DNA from: Planctomycetaceae bacterium
Lineage (GTDB): Bacteria > Planctomycetota > Planctomycetia > Pirellulales > Pirellulaceae
Reading direction: 5' to 3'
Length of the DNA stretch: 60,425 nucleotides
Assembly (NCBI GenBank): GCA_005798335.1
Contig: SYJV01000454.1
Location: forward strand, 1-60,425
The position numbers were made by a program, and so were the translations under genes. Of the stretch, positions 34,919 to 42,977 are shown piece by piece. The first letter of the stretch is position 1; every line of letters starts with the position of its first letter. Under the pieces are notes generated by a model. That model made no database searches. It had not been told where the DNA came from and worked only from the letters and a program-made list of their open reading frames with translations.

Positions 34919-37900
34919 CGAGCCTCCATTCGCTCATCGACGTACCGCTTGTCTTTTGTAAGGTATTGCTTGAAATCGTCAATAAGAGAGTACGTGACCG
35001 GAGTGGCCAGCAGGCTCAGCAACAGCGAAAGGGCTTGGCCGCCGATAATGACCTTGGCCATACTGGCTCGCGCGCTGGCACCGGGGCCTTGACCAAGCGC
35101 AATGGGAATCATAGCGGCGATCAGCATTACGGTCGTCATCAAAATTGGTCGCAATCGTGTATAATTGGCCTCCATGATCGCATCATATTTGTTCATGGAC
35201 ATGCGCAATTCGTTTGTCTTGTCAACTTGAAGAATGCCGTTCTTCTTGACTATGCCAATCAGCATGAAAATCCCGAACATCCCGTACAGATCCAGCGGCG
35301 TGCGAAACAACAACAACGACAATAGCCCGAACGGAATCGTCACCGGCAGAGCCGACAAAATGCTGATCGGATGTATCCAACTTTCAAACTGAGCCGCGAG
35401 AATCAGAAACATAAAAGTCACGCTCAGTCCCAGCGCAACAAGAAAATAGTAGGCTGTTTCATTCAGCATGTCAGCCTGGCCGCCATAAACGATGCCATAT
35501 TCGGGCGGCAAGTTCATTTCCGCCACGCATTGATTCGCATAGCGAACCGCATCGTTCAGCGAAACTTCGTCGGGGTGAGCCATGATTGTCACGGTTCGCT
35601 GACGATTGAGCCGGTCGATTTGACTGGGGCCTTGCTTCTCCTGAATCGTGGCCATGCTCCCCAGTTCGATCGAGCCGGACTTCGGCGACTGAATCGACAG
35701 TGAAAGGAGATCCTTCGAGTCGGTGCGAAAACGCTTGTCGGCGCGCAACCAAACGTCGTATTGCTCCGTGTTCTCGTTGTAGGTCGAAACGATCTGACCA
35801 CCCACCAGTACGTTCAGCGAATTAGCAATCGTTTGCACCGGTACGCCCAAATCCATCGCCCGTTCTCGATCGATCACCACTTGCAGTTCCGGCTTTCTCA
35901 TCGACAGCGTCGAATCGATATCGACCAGCCCCGGAAGTTCTTGAAGCCGCTGTCGCAACTCGTCCGCGTACTGGGCCAACTTCGCAACCTCAGGGCCTTG
36001 GAGGCTGAGCTGAAAGATGCGAGTATCGCCGTTCGGGCCACTGCCGATGGCCGATACGTCCGAGACTGCGGTGCGCAGGTCAGGATACTCCTTCAGGATC
36101 TCGCGAGCCAAACGCATCACATCAAATTGACTGTACGAGCGATCTTCGAGGTCGACCAACCGCAAGTAGATCGAGCCACGCGTCACGTCTCCTTGCCCTT
36201 TGGCGCCGGACTGTCCTATTGAGACAAAGCGATGCACCACTCCCGGGAGATTCGCGAGCCGACTCTCGATTTCGTCGACCACCTGCTTGGTCCGCTCAAG
36301 CGTATAGCCTTCGGGAGTAATGAAACTGACCTGCATTTCGCTTTGGTCGTCGCGCGGAACCATATTTGCGCCCAAGTTCATGGCGATGGGAATTGACGAC
36401 GCCACCGTCAGCAACGAGATCAGCACCGTCAGCCATCGATGGCGCAACGACCAACGCAATGACATGCCGTAGATTCCTTCAACGGCTTGATAAATCCAAC
36501 CCGACTTGGAATGGACTTGCCCCGAAACACTTTTCTCAAGTTTAAGAAACCTCGAACACAGCATCGGCGTCAATGTAAATGAGACAAACAGGCTGGTCAT
36601 GATTGCGAAGGCCACGGTCAACCCAAAGCTGCTGAAGAATCGCCCGACGATGCCTCCCATGAACGCGATCGGCACAAAGATCACGACCAGTGAAAGACTG
36701 GTCGCCAACACGGCCAGCGAAATCTCGCGCGTGCCGATGCTGGACGCCGTCATGGGATCCAATCCGTTCTCTTCGATATGCCGAAATATGTTCTCGTGAA
36801 CCACGACCGCGTCATCGATCACGATACCGATGGCCAAGATCAACCCCAGCATCGTGATGTTATTCAGCGTAAAACCCATGTACTGCATAAACAAAAAAGT
36901 CGGAATGATGGACGTCGGAATCGCGAGCGTCGCGATAATGGTCGTTCGCCAATCTCGAATGAATAGCAAAATGGTAGCGCCCACGAGAATGGCCGCCAGC
37001 AGAAAGTGGAATCGGACCTCTTCCATCGACTGGCGAATGAACCGCGACTGATCTTGAGTCAGCTCGATCTGTATATCCGGCGGCAGTGTTTTGCGAATGC
37101 GTTCCAAGCGAGCTTGAACGGCGTCTGAGATCGCGACCGTATTTGTCCCGGATTGTTTCTGAACGAATAAGCTGACCGCATTCCGTCCATCCAACCTGCT
37201 CTCGCCCCTTGGCTCCTCGACGGAGTCTTCTGCGGAACCGATGTCTCTGATTCGAATCGGGTACCCGCTCCGATTGGCCACTATCAGGTCATTGAATTTC
37301 GCCGAAGTTGGAATGCGTCCCAGCGTTCGCACAACCATCTCGCGCGGTCCTTGATCGACGATGCCGCCGGGCAACTCCAAGTTTTGAGCCGCCAAGGCTT
37401 GGCGCACTTCCTCCACGGAAATCCCGTACGACTTCAGGCGATCGATATCGACGCGGACGTTAATCGCGCGCCTTCTGCCGCCCGTGAGAAAAACATTGCC
37501 GACGCCAGCGACGTTCTGCAATTGTTCGAGTACCTGTCGTCGAGCAATCTCGGTGACCTCGCGAATGTCTCGGTTGCCCGAAACTCCGATCGTGATGATC
37601 GGGGCCGCATCCAAATCAAACTTGTTTACTAGCGGTGTTTCAATGTCCTCTGGCAACGAGCGCAAGACCGACGAGATCTTGTCGCGCGCCTCCTGAGCAC
37701 CTACGTCGCCGCTCTTTTCAAGGACGAAGCGCATGATGATGGTCGAGCTGCCTTCGCGCGTTATCGATCGGATCTCGTCAACGCCGGAGATCGTGTTCAG
37801 GACTTCTTCGAGCGGCTTCGTGACCGTGCGTTCCATTTCCTCAGCACTAGCGCCCGGCAACATCGATGAAACGGAGATGATTGGAAAGTCGATTTTTGGA

Positions 37901-38013
37901 AATAAGTCGACTCCCAACTCAAAGTACGAGACCATGCCGAGAACGACAGGAATCACCACCAGTACCCATGTGAACACTGGGCGTCGAATGCAGATATCGG
38001 AGATACTCATCAA
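34915..38013 (-). CDS. RND efflux pump, AcrB/HAE1-type inner-membrane subunit
   Basis: Proton-driven exporter of 1032 residues. It has the usual twelve helices and two large periplasmic loops. Helix 4 carries the paired aspartates (GIVIDDAVVV, about 405), and helix 10 the lysine (GIVKKNGIL), as in AcrB. It overlaps the adaptor stop by 4 nt (ATGA) and is overlapped by the MMPL start, so the three are translationally linked. The substrate is not deducible; the family exports drugs, dyes or lipids. An outer-membrane channel gene is not nearby. Confidence 0.95.
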   Translation of the reverse strand: MMSISDICIRRPVFTWVLVVIPVVLGMVSYFELGVDLFPKIDFPIISVSSMLPGASAEEMERTVTKPLEEVLNTISGVDEIRSITREGSSTIIMRFVLEKSGDVGAQEARDKISSVLRSLPEDIETPLVNKFDLDAAPIITIGVSGNRDIREVTEIARRQVLEQLQNVAGVGNVFLTGGRRRAINVRVDIDRLKSYGISVEEVRQALAAQNLELPGGIVDQGPREMVVRTLGRIPTSAKFNDLIVANRSGYPIRIRDIGSAEDSVEEPRGESRLDGRNAVSLFVQKQSGTNTVAISDAVQARLERIRKTLPPDIQIELTQDQSRFIRQSMEEVRFHFLLAAILVGATILLFIRDWRTTIIATLAIPTSIIPTFLFMQYMGFTLNNITMLGLILAIGIVIDDAVVVHENIFRHIEENGLDPMTASSIGTREISLAVLATSLSLVVIFVPIAFMGGIVGRFFSSFGLTVAFAIMTSLFVSFTLTPMLCSRFLKLEKSVSGQVHSKSGWIYQAVEGIYGMSLRWSLRHRWLTVLISLLTVASSIPIAMNLGANMVPRDDQSEMQVSFITPEGYTLERTKQVVDEIESRLANLPGVVHRFVSIGQSGAKGQGDVTRGSIYLRLVDLEDRSYSQFDVMRLAREILKEYPDLRTAVSDVSAIGSGPNGDTRIFQLSLQGPEVAKLAQYADELRQRLQELPGLVDIDSTLSMRKPELQVVIDRERAMDLGVPVQTIANSLNVLVGGQIVSTYNENTEQYDVWLRADKRFRTDSKDLLSLSIQSPKSGSIELGSMATIQEKQGPSQIDRLNRQRTVTIMAHPDEVSLNDAVRYANQCVAEMNLPPEYGIVYGGQADMLNETAYYFLVALGLSVTFMFLILAAQFESWIHPISILSALPVTIPFGLLSLLLFRTPLDLYGMFGIFMLIGIVKKNGILQVDKTNELRMSMNKYDAIMEANYTRLRPILMTTVMLIAAMIPIALGQGPGASARASMAKVIIGGQALSLLLSLLATPVTYSLIDDFKQYLTKDKRYVDERMEAR

Positions 38014-39494
38014 CGAGCCTCGACGGTTTCAGTCGCGTCGGCAGCCTTCGAGCCTCCAGCCTGCGTCGCGCTCGCGGTCGGCGCTCGTTCGACGACGGCG
38101 ATACCTTGCGACAGCATGCGCTGGCCGCTGGTGACTACTTGCAATTTTGGGTCAATAGAATTCGACAAGACTTCAACCCATTCGCTCGTTTGGTCTCCCA
38201 ATTCGACCTTGTGCTCTTGCGCCCGACCACTGTCGATCAGGAAGATCTTGTTGATTCCAGCCAGCGAATAGAGCCCCGACAGCGGTATCGTAATCGCGTT
38301 TTCCTGGTGCCCGACGACGATATTCGCGCGAGCGAAACTTCCCGGTTTAAGTTGCTGATGTTCATTGGTGATTTCGACTTCAACTGCGAAGGTACGCGTG
38401 GATCGATCGATCGCGGGACTTACTTTGGCCACTTTGCCCGTAACAGGCTCGGCTGCTGCGTCAGTCGTCACGACTACGGATTGGCCTACTTTGACCAGCT
38501 TCGCGTGAATTTCTGGAATCGCGAGTTTTAGCTTTAGACTGCTTCCTAGAAACAGACGAAAGAGTTCCGCACCGACGCGCACAAAGGCACCTTCCGAAAC
38601 CATGCGCTCACTGATCGTATAGACGGGATCCGTCGCACTGTCCACGATGGTGGGAACCGGAACGCGAATCTCGCAATCCAGCAAGCGTTGTTTGGCAACT
38701 GCCAATTCCGCGCTCCGCAACCGCGCCACCGCCGCTGCTGATTTCGCTTGCAGCAACTGATTGTTCCATTCGCTGTCCAGCACCTGGGCCTCAGATTGGG
38801 CATGCTCAAGGTCCTCTTCGCTGATCGCGTTCGTGACGCGTAAACGCAACATGCGATTCAATCGAGACGTCGCCAATTCAAAGCGCAAGCGGGCCGAGAC
38901 GACAGGCGGCAAACGGCTGAGATCCTCCGTCGGCGATGGGACACTGTCGAATCCCCACCTAGCCAACTCAGTTTGGACGCTACGTTCGGATTGGTCGACA
39001 GTCAGCTTCGCGTCCGTGGCGTCCAGCTCCAACAGCAGTTCGCCCGGACGCACGAAGTTGGACAAGTCATGATGGATGCGGACGACTCGTCCCTCCACTT
39101 TGGAACTGACAGCCACTTCCTCAAAGCCGTGCAATGTCCCCACGGCACTGACCGTTCGCTGCAATGCGCGAATCGTGATTGGCTCACTGGTGACAAAGAC
39201 GGATGCGTGTTGCGTAGAAGGTGAAGTATCTTTTTTGTCGATTACGACTGGCGAGCCCTCACCCGATCCGCCGGGAACAAGAACTCGTCCCGCAACGAAC
39301 GCCAAGCCAAGCGATGAAAGCCACAGTGCTCCGACCAGCCAAGGGTTTTGTGTTATGGATGAAGCAATCTGTAGTTGCGAAACGTCTGTGGCAATCCTGC
39401 CAAGTTGCATAATATCCGCGTCAGATCCAGGATCTTTCAGATGGTGTGAACCATGCTTCTCGTCTTTCGGTTTGTGCATCAACGGGAGATTCAT
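38010..39494 (-). CDS. RND efflux periplasmic adaptor (HlyD/AcrA family)
   Basis: Membrane-fusion partner of the pump encoded immediately downstream. It has an N-terminal polar segment, a helix (about 50-68), the first lipoyl half (VSSKVEGRVVRIHHDLSNFVRPGE), a coiled-coil hairpin (about 170-260), and a beta-barrel with GKVAKVSPAIDRSTRTFAVEVEI and GSFARANI. The frame is open up to 39557, but the extra 21 codons (with GCPYGTK) are read from the palindromic repeat array, so I place the start at ATG 39494; ATG 39479 is also possible. No convincing Shine-Dalgarno is visible at any of them. The stop overlaps the pump start by 4 nt. Confidence 0.85.
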   Translation of the reverse strand: MNLPLMHKPKDEKHGSHHLKDPGSDADIMQLGRIATDVSQLQIASSITQNPWLVGALWLSSLGLAFVAGRVLVPGGSGEGSPVVIDKKDTSPSTQHASVFVTSEPITIRALQRTVSAVGTLHGFEEVAVSSKVEGRVVRIHHDLSNFVRPGELLLELDATDAKLTVDQSERSVQTELARWGFDSVPSPTEDLSRLPPVVSARLRFELATSRLNRMLRLRVTNAISEEDLEHAQSEAQVLDSEWNNQLLQAKSAAAVARLRSAELAVAKQRLLDCEIRVPVPTIVDSATDPVYTISERMVSEGAFVRVGAELFRLFLGSSLKLKLAIPEIHAKLVKVGQSVVVTTDAAAEPVTGKVAKVSPAIDRSTRTFAVEVEITNEHQQLKPGSFARANIVVGHQENAITIPLSGLYSLAGINKIFLIDSGRAQEHKVELGDQTSEWVEVLSNSIDPKLQVVTSGQRMLSQGIAVVERAPTASATQAGGSKAADATETVEAR

Positions 39495-39500
39495 TAGTAA

Positions 39501-39760
39501 GATGCTTTTTGTCCCGTAGGGACAACCTGTTGGTAGAGAAATGATTGCGGAATGCATGTTGTCCCGTAGGGACAGGCTGTCGGGAGAACAACGTCTGCGT
39601 TATAAATCTCGTTGGCCATTCCTAATTCTTGCCATATTGTGTTCCCATGGCACGGTTGGTTGAAATCGATCATCGCGTTCTACCAACATGCTGTCCCTAC
39701 GGGACAAAAATTGCGTTATGCGATCGTCTTTCTACCAACATGCTGTCCCTACGGGACGCA
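39501..39760. repeat. Array of four TGTCCCTACGGGACA palindromes, head-to-head
   Basis: Four copies of a 15-bp palindrome with conserved left flank (TACCAACA[TG]G) occur at 39510-39524, 39560-39574, 39692-39706 and 39744-39757. The first two units point one way and the last two the other, so the array is itself an inverted repeat. It lies between the nuoN 3' end and the adaptor gene start and runs into the latter's open frame. It fits a REP-like dispersed family. Confidence 0.7.
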
Positions 39761-39768
39761 GCAGCCGT

Positions 39769-41220
39769 TCACATCCATGTGGGTACTATAAACCAAACTA
39801 GAGTCATGCAAGCGCAAAAAACGCAAGTTACTATCGCTGGCTTGTCCGTAAGAGTTGTTAACGACACGTTTTTCCAAGCCGTCGTTGACGAATTAAGCCG
39901 GATCAAAATATCAACGTAGTAGATCGCCCCAATCGCCGCATTGATTGCCATGAATACCGCAGCAAATAACAAAAGTCTGTCTCCCGGTGTCAGCAGGCCT
40001 CGAAAGATCTCAAACTTGGCCCAGAATCCGGCGGTAATGGGAATGCCAATCAAACTCAACACACAAATCGACAGCGAAATTCCAAGCCACAAATTGGTAC
40101 TTGTCAAACCGTTGAGATCATTCAGTTCGACATCCTGATCGGTTCGAGCTCGCAGGGTCGAAATGCCTGCGAAAAAGCCAATCGTCATGATCACGTAGGC
40201 GGCCAAATAGACTAACACGGCCCTCGACGAAGCTCCTTGAACCAGCAACGCGGCTAGACCAAGCATGATGTAGCCGGAGTGCGCGATGCTGGAATAAGCC
40301 AACAGCTTGCGGCATTGCGACTGAACAAGAGCTAGACAATTTCCCAAGGTCATCGTCGCGAGTGCAAGCAATATCAACGTCGTCAATGCCACTGGCACAA
40401 GCGCGGCATTCAGTGTTGGACCACCCAGCAGCTTGATCATGGCAACAAAGCCCGCAATTTTCGGAATCGTCGAGAGCATGGCCGCCATGGGTAGTGAGCT
40501 GCCGGAGAAAACGTCTGAAGCATAGAAGTGAAACGGAACTGCGGTCACTCGGAAAGCTAAACCCGCTATGACCAATACGAATCCGATGTACGCCATCGTC
40601 GACGAGTTCGCACCAATCGCGCGCACCAGGCCATCGATCGACGTTGTGCCCGCCAACCCGAACAAGTACGACGCACCCATCAAGAAAATGGCTGACGAAA
40701 ACGCGCTCAAGGCGAAGTATTTGAGAGTGGCTTCGCGCCCCGCATTGTCGCGTCGACTGATCGACAGCAAGAGCACGGTCGGAATGCTGATCAATTCCAA
40801 ACTCAAATACAACGAGGTCAAGTTGGACGACGCGGTAACTAGAGCGAGTCCCGCAATGAGGAACAACAGGCAACTGTGAAACTCACACGCATGCCGCGAT
40901 GGAGCCTTGTTGATTGTCAGCGCGGTGATTAGACAGCCTGCCAGCAACGCCAAATGCGTACCGCTACGACTCAAGAGGTCTGTCCGGAAGAGAGACGATG
41001 CGTATTCGACTTGAGTGCTACTGAATAACCAACTGCCCCAAATCACAAGCAACACGGCCAAACTGCCCCATGCCCAACCGTGTCCGTGCGATTCGTTGGC
41101 AGCCTGAGGACTCGGAGCTTGAAACAGTCCAATCGCCAGCAGGATACAACCGGCGGCGATCAGTCCGAGCGCCGGAAAAACTGGAATCAGATTGTTTAGC
41201 ATTTCTTGTGTGATGATCAT
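39769..41220 (-). CDS. nuoN: NADH-quinone oxidoreductase subunit N
   Basis: Antiporter-like proton-pumping membrane subunit of complex I (483 residues, about 14 helices). The family motif region has LLAYSSIAHSGYIMLGLAAL, and conserved lysines for proton transfer are visible in SMLSTIPKIAGFVAMIK. The start ATG overlaps the nuoM stop by 4 nt. It is the last gene of the 14-gene nuo operon. Its 3' end runs into the palindromic array, which may serve as transcript end. Confidence 0.95.
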   Translation of the reverse strand: MIITQEMLNNLIPVFPALGLIAAGCILLAIGLFQAPSPQAANESHGHGWAWGSLAVLLVIWGSWLFSSTQVEYASSLFRTDLLSRSGTHLALLAGCLITALTINKAPSRHACEFHSCLLFLIAGLALVTASSNLTSLYLSLELISIPTVLLLSISRRDNAGREATLKYFALSAFSSAIFLMGASYLFGLAGTTSIDGLVRAIGANSSTMAYIGFVLVIAGLAFRVTAVPFHFYASDVFSGSSLPMAAMLSTIPKIAGFVAMIKLLGGPTLNAALVPVALTTLILLALATMTLGNCLALVQSQCRKLLAYSSIAHSGYIMLGLAALLVQGASSRAVLVYLAAYVIMTIGFFAGISTLRARTDQDVELNDLNGLTSTNLWLGISLSICVLSLIGIPITAGFWAKFEIFRGLLTPGDRLLLFAAVFMAINAAIGAIYYVDILIRLNSSTTAWKNVSLTTLTDKPAIVTCVFCACMTLVWFIVPTWM

Positions 41221-42917
41221 CGCAAATCCTGCTGAGTCGAATTTGTAGAACGGGCACTCTTGCCCGTTGCAGCAAAATTGACGGGCAAGAGTGCCCGTCC
41301 TACAACATTTATCGACGTGTCGGTCCTTGCGACCGAGCTAGTGGAGCGACTGATAGGAACACCTGCTTTGATGAAGTCGATCGCGGGCTGAGGAAAACAG
41401 CCAATGGCTAAACACAATGTGGCAAAGACAGTAAGAGTCGCCGTCTCTCGCGTGGCCAGATCGGACGAGACAGACACTTTGCGTGCAACCTTGGTTTGCG
41501 TTTCGGTCGCGAACAACAGATTACGAGCCATCAGCAAGGCGTACCATGCACCCAGAATAATCCCAGACGTGCCAACTACCGTTAGAATCGGATGGCGGGT
41601 CATCATGCCACTGAGCGCCATCAGCTCGCCAACGAAATTGTTCAACCCGGGTAAACCAGCACCTGCGAATGTAAAAAACAAGAACAACACAGCTAGTCTT
41701 GGATAATTGTCCGCGATCCCGTTCCCAGAAGATTTGATATCTGCCGAACCAAGTCGCGTTATGATGCAACCGGCAAGCAGAAACATCGCGGCCGTCGTGA
41801 TGCCATGATTGAACATCTGCAGCGCGGCGCCCGTCAAGCCCTCTTCGCTGAGCGAAAACATTCCCAGGCTGATAAAACCCGCGTGGCTGAGACTGCTGTA
41901 CGCGAGGATGAGGCGGATGTCCGTTTGAGCCAAAGCCGCTAATGCGCCGTAGACGATCGCGATAGCTCCCAGCGTGCCCAGGATGCTCGAAGCGTAAGCC
42001 TCCGAAGCAAGCGGTGTCAGGGGCAACGCGATCCGCAGAAAGCCGAAGAAACCAAGCTTGAGCACGACAGCCGCTAGCAGGCAGGTCGTCGTCGGATGTG
42101 CTGAGCGGTAAGTGGTCGGCAGCCAGGTATGCAGTGGAAGCAAGGCTACTTTGATTCCAAGGCCAATCGCGAGCAGCGCAAATATCCAAGTCTCACCAGC
42201 AAGTGTGGCAGTGGCTCGCATTTCGCTGGCGCGTTGAGACAACTCTTCCAAGAGTACCGTCGGACCATGTGCGGTGGGATAAAGGTAAACTATTCCAATC
42301 AATGCGAGCACCATCGGAATGCTTCCCGACAGCGTATACAGTACAAATCGTTGAGCAACTTGCCGACGGTCGTCGTCGCCCCAACCGGAGATCAGGACCA
42401 GCAGTGGCAGCAGCGCCAACTCGAAACCAATGTAGAAGAGAACGAGATCCATCGACAAAAAAACCGTTTGCAGTCCAGCTTGGCTGAGAAGTATCCAACC
42501 GGCGTACGACACGAAATGTTGCTCGATACTCGAAAGAGCAAACACTATCACCGCGAACGTTACCAAGGCGGTAAGCAACACCATCGCTGCCCCTAGACCG
42601 TCGGCGCCTAGCGCCAATTGCAGCCGCAGACCGCTGTCCGGTTGAAAGGACAACCAAGTCGGTTGGAACTTGATCGTGGGGCTCACCACAGCGCCCGTGA
42701 AACCAGGCTTTTCCAGACCCTGGGTAACGGACGGAACGCTGTTACCCTGCGCGGCCACCACCACTACCAACATCAAACTGAGCAACAAACTCAGCGCAGC
42801 CAGCACGATGGCCGCTTGCCTCGGCAGCGCCGAATGTACGTTCTGCCGAGCAGCCACTAACAGCCAGGTTCCTCCAATTAGAGGAACAAGAATCAACATC
42901 GGAATCATGCCGCTCAT
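41217..42917 (-). CDS. nuoM: NADH-quinone oxidoreductase subunit M
   Basis: Antiporter-like membrane subunit of complex I (566 residues). It has the expected sequence core: IGFELALLPLLVLISGWG with the conserved Glu, LLPLHTWLPTTYRSAHP, ILAYSSLSHAGFISLG and LPGLNNFVGE. Beyond the family end (about residue 525), a tail of about 35 residues includes VGRALLPVNFAATGKSA, which is the translation of the palindromic repeat at 41244-41304. The start at 42917 follows the nuoL stop by 43 nt. Confidence 0.95.
   Translation of the reverse strand: MSGMIPMLILVPLIGGTWLLVAARQNVHSALPRQAAIVLAALSLLLSLMLVVVVAAQGNSVPSVTQGLEKPGFTGAVVSPTIKFQPTWLSFQPDSGLRLQLALGADGLGAAMVLLTALVTFAVIVFALSSIEQHFVSYAGWILLSQAGLQTVFLSMDLVLFYIGFELALLPLLVLISGWGDDDRRQVAQRFVLYTLSGSIPMVLALIGIVYLYPTAHGPTVLLEELSQRASEMRATATLAGETWIFALLAIGLGIKVALLPLHTWLPTTYRSAHPTTTCLLAAVVLKLGFFGFLRIALPLTPLASEAYASSILGTLGAIAIVYGALAALAQTDIRLILAYSSLSHAGFISLGMFSLSEEGLTGAALQMFNHGITTAAMFLLAGCIITRLGSADIKSSGNGIADNYPRLAVLFLFFTFAGAGLPGLNNFVGELMALSGMMTRHPILTVVGTSGIILGAWYALLMARNLLFATETQTKVARKVSVSSDLATRETATLTVFATLCLAIGCFPQPAIDFIKAGVPISRSTSSVARTDTSINVVGRALLPVNFAATGKSARSTNSTQQDLR
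41244..41304. repeat. Palindrome inside 3' end of nuoM
   Basis: Arms 41244-41267 and 41281-41304 are reverse complements at 23 of 24 positions (TGTAGAACGGGCACTCTTGC outer part). It is read through in frame and forms most of the NuoM C-terminal tail. Confidence 0.75.
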
Positions 42918-42928
42918 ATCGTTTTGTC

Positions 42929-42977
42929 TTAGCCCCGAAAAACGTTAGCCCCGAAAAACGCTAGCCTCGTAAAAACG
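42929..42977. repeat. 16-17 bp tandem repeat at nuoL stop
   Basis: TTAGCCCCGAAAAACG occurs twice (42929-42944, 42945-42960). A related third unit (42961-42977) is the end of the nuoL coding sequence itself, so the last codons and stop of nuoL have been tandemly copied downstream. Confidence 0.7.

Noticed and set aside
39501-39760. Possible CRISPR-like array
   Set aside because: Four units only, each a perfect palindrome, in two orientations with uneven spacing and no cas genes. This fits a REP-like family.
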